The notes under the pieces: model-generated | Seen by the model: the letters and a program-made list of their open reading frames with translations, nothing else | What the model was told of the DNA's origin: nothing | Databases searched by the model: none | Assembly: GCA_016194465.1 (NCBI GenBank) | Contig: JACQBO010000039.1 | Location: 1-14,341, forward strand | Origin: Candidatus Kerfeldbacteria bacterium | GTDB lineage: Bacteria; Patescibacteriota; Patescibacteriia; SBBC01; CAIJZX01 | Reading direction: 5' to 3' | DNA: 14,341 nt | Shown here: piece after piece, positions 12,415 to 14,341 of the stretch | How the letters are laid out: every line of letters starts with the position of its first letter | How positions within the stretch are numbered: position 1 is the stretch's first letter | Program-made: the position numbers and the translations under genes

Positions 12415-13172
12415 TTGCGTAGCCAGCGCTTGATTGCTGTCTCGGCCTGGTTTTGTTTCGTCACCCAAACAACTTCGTGATCCCGCTTCCACCAGGTTAT
12501 TTGTCGTTTAGCAAAGTCATGACTGGCTGACTTCAGCTGCGTGACTGCTTGGGCTTTGGTGAGCTGTCCCTGAAGATATCGCGACAGGAAGCGATATTCA
12601 AGACCGAAGGCATTGAGTTTTTTCCAGGGTACTCCTTGTCGATGGAGACGGGCAACCTCGGCCACCATCCCTTGTTTCATCCGTGCATCAACGCGCTGGT
12701 CGATCCGCTTGAGAAGTTCGGGGCGGGGAACCGCTAGGCCAATTTTCACAACGCGCATGGGCGGTAACTTTGGCATACCCGCGGGGGGTGTCGGCGACGA
12801 CGCAATTTCGATGGCTCGTTCCACGCGGCGGCGGTTGGCCAGGTCGATGGTGGTTATGCGTTCCGGGGCGATTTTTTGGACCAGGAAGATCGGCGTCGTG
12901 GCGGGAATCTTTTTTATGACTCGAGCAGCGTCTTTGACATAGCGAGCGACCGAGTATTGCGACCGAGATGATGCCATGTCGAGTAGATAGTGGGGGACAC
13001 CGGACATTTCCTTCTTGGTGATCTTGCCCGTGCCGATATTCATGCCTCGGTAAACCTGACGGGAATCGGCAGAGATCACCACGCCATGAAACTTTTTGGC
13101 CAGAGCGACGCCAAGCGCCGACTTACCAGAGGCAGTCGGACCGAGAATGACGATAACAGAACGAGGTTGCAT
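12411..13172 (-). CDS. miaA: tRNA dimethylallyltransferase, with internal in-frame loss
   Basis: MiaA adds the dimethylallyl group to A37 of tRNAs reading UNN codons. From ATG 13172 the 253-residue product has P-loop GPTASGKS (11-18), the substrate motif SADSRQVYRGMNIGTGK (34-50), HYLLDMASS, then NRRRVERAIEI and the C-terminal GLEYRFLSRYLQGQL...FAKRQITWWKRD block. Between IFLV (95-98) and QKIAPER (99-105) the conserved GGTGxYI motif and the following region are missing, at about plus 12878. The family is around 300 residues, so roughly 50 are lost without breaking frame. Either a real deletion, probably inactivating, or an assembly collapse. The start lies six bases after TATACT (leaderless). 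The open frame upstream to 13595 is antisense to another gene and not part of miaA. Confidence 0.9.
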   Translation of the reverse strand: MQPRSVIVILGPTASGKSALGVALAKKFHGVVISADSRQVYRGMNIGTGKITKKEMSGVPHYLLDMASSRSQYSVARYVKDAARVIKKIPATTPIFLVQKIAPERITTIDLANRRRVERAIEIASSPTPPAGMPKLPPMRVVKIGLAVPRPELLKRIDQRVDARMKQGMVAEVARLHRQGVPWKKLNAFGLEYRFLSRYLQGQLTKAQAVTQLKSASHDFAKRQITWWKRDHEVVWVTKQNQAETAIKRWLRN

Positions 13173-13178
13173 GGACGT

Positions 13179-13184
13179 AGTATA
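13179..13184 (-). promoter_or_regulatory. -10 box of leaderless miaA
   Basis: TATACT on the minus strand, exactly six bases before the miaA ATG (13172), the same geometry as the metallopeptidase gene at 1519. No good -35 is visible. Confidence 0.55.
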
Positions 13185-13192
13185 CCATCTTC

Positions 13193-13221
13193 TTGACATG
13201 AACAGCTGGATATAGTAGCGT
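13193..13221 (+). promoter_or_regulatory. Promoter of the 13254 membrane protein gene
   Basis: TTGACA (13193-13198), a 17-base spacer, TAGCGT (13216-13221). It is divergent from and almost overlapping the miaA -10 region, so the two genes share a very short control region. AAGGAG (13240-13245) precedes the ATG by eight bases. Confidence 0.65.
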
Positions 13222-13253
13222 AATAATGATTGAATTGGAAAGGAGACACGATC

Positions 13254-13916
13254 ATGCGTAGGATCCTCGGTTACCTCGTTCCGGGAACCTTCTGGTTGAT
13301 TCTGGCCGCACGATTTTGGGGTCCGGAATTCCATCTGCTGGAAGCGGGAATCAAAACGCATATTGTCAACGAATGGTTCCTTATCATTCTGGCGATGATT
13401 GCTAGCTTTTCCCTCGGTGCCGCGATTACCCCGTTTACGCTTCGGATCGGCACGTTGATCGGGGGGTGGATCGATGCCGTGACGTCGCGGCTGACGTGGA
13501 AGCCGCTTCATGCGTTCTTTACTTTTTTTGAAGACCGGCTGCATATTTTCGTCACCACCACGTTGGATCACGAGATGGCGGCGATCCAGCGTCACTTCGA
13601 ATCAGCAGGACTGATGTTGCCCGACCTGCCGAAGGAAACACCGAGCTGGCGTGGCGTGGTCTATAAGCTCAATGTTCTGCATCATTCAGCTGGCTTGTCA
13701 GCCTGGGCGCATGACCTGGAAGCGGAAATCAACTTTTACGCCGGAATGTACCTGCCGACCATCCTCATTGGCGTTCTCCGATGGCAGGCCGCAGGATCCG
13801 ACGCCGTCTGGTGGTGGGTCATCGGCGTGCTGATGCTTCTCCGGTTTCAGCACCTGCGGCATCGTGAAATATCAGTCATTGCCAAGTCCCATCAACTCGT
13901 CAGCTCCCACTCCTAA
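13254..13916 (+). CDS. Uncharacterised membrane protein (220 aa)
   Basis: ATG 13254 is preferred to the in-frame ATG 13230 because AAGGAG lies eight bases upstream of it. Hydrophobic segments are LGYLVPGTFWLILAARF (about 4-20), WFLIILAMIASFSLGAAI (about 42-59), and two near the C-terminus around TILIGVL and VWWWVIGVLMLL, giving about four membrane spans. The middle (about residues 85-160) is soluble and contains ETPSWRGVVYKLNVLHHSAG and WAHDLEAEINFYAGM, suggesting a helical cytoplasmic domain. I do not recognise the family. The arrangement (membrane pair, helical domain, membrane pair) is seen in various bacterial proteins of unknown function. It is a single-gene transcript with promoter, SD and terminator. 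Confidence 0.8.
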   Translation: MRRILGYLVPGTFWLILAARFWGPEFHLLEAGIKTHIVNEWFLIILAMIASFSLGAAITPFTLRIGTLIGGWIDAVTSRLTWKPLHAFFTFFEDRLHIFVTTTLDHEMAAIQRHFESAGLMLPDLPKETPSWRGVVYKLNVLHHSAGLSAWAHDLEAEINFYAGMYLPTILIGVLRWQAAGSDAVWWWVIGVLMLLRFQHLRHREISVIAKSHQLVSSHS

Positions 13917-13923
13917 AATCAAC

Positions 13924-13959
13924 AACCCGTCCGTTTCATAAACGTAGACGGGTTTTTCT
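13924..13959 (+). terminator. Terminator of the 13254 membrane protein gene
   Basis: AACCCGTC (13924-13931) pairs perfectly with GACGGGTT (13947-13954), followed by TTTCTTTTT, eight bases after the stop codon. Confidence 0.9.
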
Positions 13960-13971
13960 TTTTGAACCCTA

Positions 13972-13996
13972 TCATGGTGAGCCTGTCGGACCATGA
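13972..13996. repeat. REP-like hairpin downstream of miaB, copy 1
   Basis: TCATGGT (13972-13978) pairs with ACCATGA (13990-13996) around GAGCCTGTCGG. It resembles the common GGTGAGCNTGTCGAACCAT-type intergenic repeat, from memory. Confidence 0.6.
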
Positions 13997-13999
13997 CCG

Positions 14000-14051
14000 T
14001 TGTCACCCTTCCCCTCGACGCGGCTCGGGGTAAACTGCCTCAGGGTGACAA
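14000..14051. repeat. REP-like compound hairpin overlapping the miaB stop codon
   Basis: TTGTCACCCT (14000-14009) pairs perfectly with AGGGTGACAA (14042-14051). The enclosed bases include CCCCTCGACGCGGCTCGGGG (14011-14030), nearly the motif found in the gatB-start insert. The miaB stop codon (14040-14042) and its last few codons lie in this repeat. Confidence 0.75.
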
Positions 14052-14341
14052 ACTATTCTCGACGGCTTCACCTTCGAGTGACCAGGGTTCAGCTGAAGTA
14101 ATTTTCACTTTGGCGAATTGTCCGGTTCGGTCTTGACCGGCCTTGAACCGGACATTCATGAATTTCTTGGTATGGCCAATGTTGTAGGTGCCGTCGAATG
14201 ACTCGACGAGCATTTCCTCGGTCTGGTTGACAAACTGCCGGTTGTATGCCAGGGCCGAGTCCATAACAATATGGTCGAGGGCTTCATGCCGCCGCTTTTT
14301 CTCGTCGTGAGAAACATCATCGGGGTAAATTTGAGAGGCGA
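14040..14341 (-). CDS. miaB: tRNA-2-methylthio-N6-dimethylallyladenosine synthase, C-terminal part (5' end outside window)
   Basis: Read leftwards the frame is open from the window edge (ASQIYPDDVSHDEKKRRHEA) through LDHIVMDSALAYNRQFVNQT to a TRAM domain: EEMLVESFDG, IGHTKKFMNVRF, GQFAKVKITSAEPWSLEGE. This is the end of a MiaB-type radical-SAM methylthiotransferase, which converts i6A37 made by MiaA to ms2i6A37. Only the helical linker and TRAM (RNA-binding) part are visible; the Fe-S cysteines lie outside. The last residues (about VENSLSP) come from a REP-like palindrome that supplies the stop codon. MiaB is favoured over RimO or MtaB by the sequence style of the TRAM region and by miaA nearby, not by active-site motifs. 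Confidence 0.85.
   Translation of the reverse strand, partial: ASQIYPDDVSHDEKKRRHEALDHIVMDSALAYNRQFVNQTEEMLVESFDGTYNIGHTKKFMNVRFKAGQDRTGQFAKVKITSAEPWSLEGEAVENSLSP

Noticed and set aside
13173..13595. 141-codon N-terminal extension of miaA
   Set aside because: It is antisense to the SD-led membrane protein gene at 13254 and crosses its promoter; the MiaA family starts at MQPRSVIVILGP.
1..14341. CRISPR arrays, tRNA or rRNA genes, and an integrated prophage
   Set aside because: No regularly spaced direct repeats, no cloverleaf with a TTCGA-type arm, no rRNA stretches and no phage structural genes were seen by eye.

Overview
The window looks like a bacterial chromosome fragment of moderate-to-high GC. 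The best guess is a member of the Candidate Phyla Radiation (Patescibacteria). This is inference: it rests on compact single-copy core genes, many starts without a Shine-Dalgarno (SD) site, a REP-type transposase with REP-like hairpins between genes, and an uncharacterised membrane protein inside the ribosomal-protein operon. No 16S rRNA or tRNA is visible to fix the taxonomy.

Layout. 1-830 is the 3' part of gyrB (+), with a damaged segment near its end. 838-1486 holds a REP-like repeat and a REP-associated tyrosine transposase gene carrying two inverted REP hairpins inside its own frame. 1519-2660 holds a minimal zincin-type metallopeptidase and a six-helix voltage-gated-type K+ channel. 2707-3109 is the N-terminal half of an ABC transporter ATPase, frameshifted in the Walker A motif and cut off at the signature motif. 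It abuts a broken 2H phosphoesterase (LigT-like) gene (3112-3648). 3650-4500 is a small divergent locus of unknown mini-genes with two back-to-back promoters and flanking terminators. 4549-7567 is the secE-nusG-rplK-[membrane protein]-rplA operon. 7617-10547 is a dTMP-supply block: tdk on its own promoter and terminator, then a tmk-thyX-CxxC microprotein operon. 10565-12159 is gatB, whose 5' end is duplicated around a REP-like insert. 12156-12414 (-) is a candidate small RNA gene with promoter and terminator. 12411-13172 (-) is miaA with an internal in-frame loss. 13193-13959 is an unknown membrane protein gene (+). 13972-14051 is a pair of REP-like hairpins overlapping the 3' end of a partial miaB (-), which runs off the window.

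How the genes work together. Translation and secretion functions (SecE, NusG, L11, L1, GatB) and tRNA A37 modification (MiaA makes i6A, MiaB converts it to ms2i6A) lie alongside thymidylate supply (thymidine kinase, ThyX, thymidylate kinase). Promoters share a recognisable form, TTGACx, about 17 bases, TAnnnT. Two ways of starting translation coexist. Several genes have their ATG only 6-13 bases after the -10 box (leaderless or nearly so: metallopeptidase, K+ channel, ABC ATPase, miaA, ancestral gatB start). Another class has strong SD sites (2H phosphoesterase, mini-genes, tdk, tmk, thyX, CxxC protein, the 13254 membrane protein), most of them on their own promoters and terminators.

Caution. 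Several genes are broken, four of them in or beside their most conserved motif (gyrB, ABC ATPase twice, miaA). Assembly or consensus errors are a serious alternative to biological decay for these. All family assignments come from reading motifs, not from database searches.
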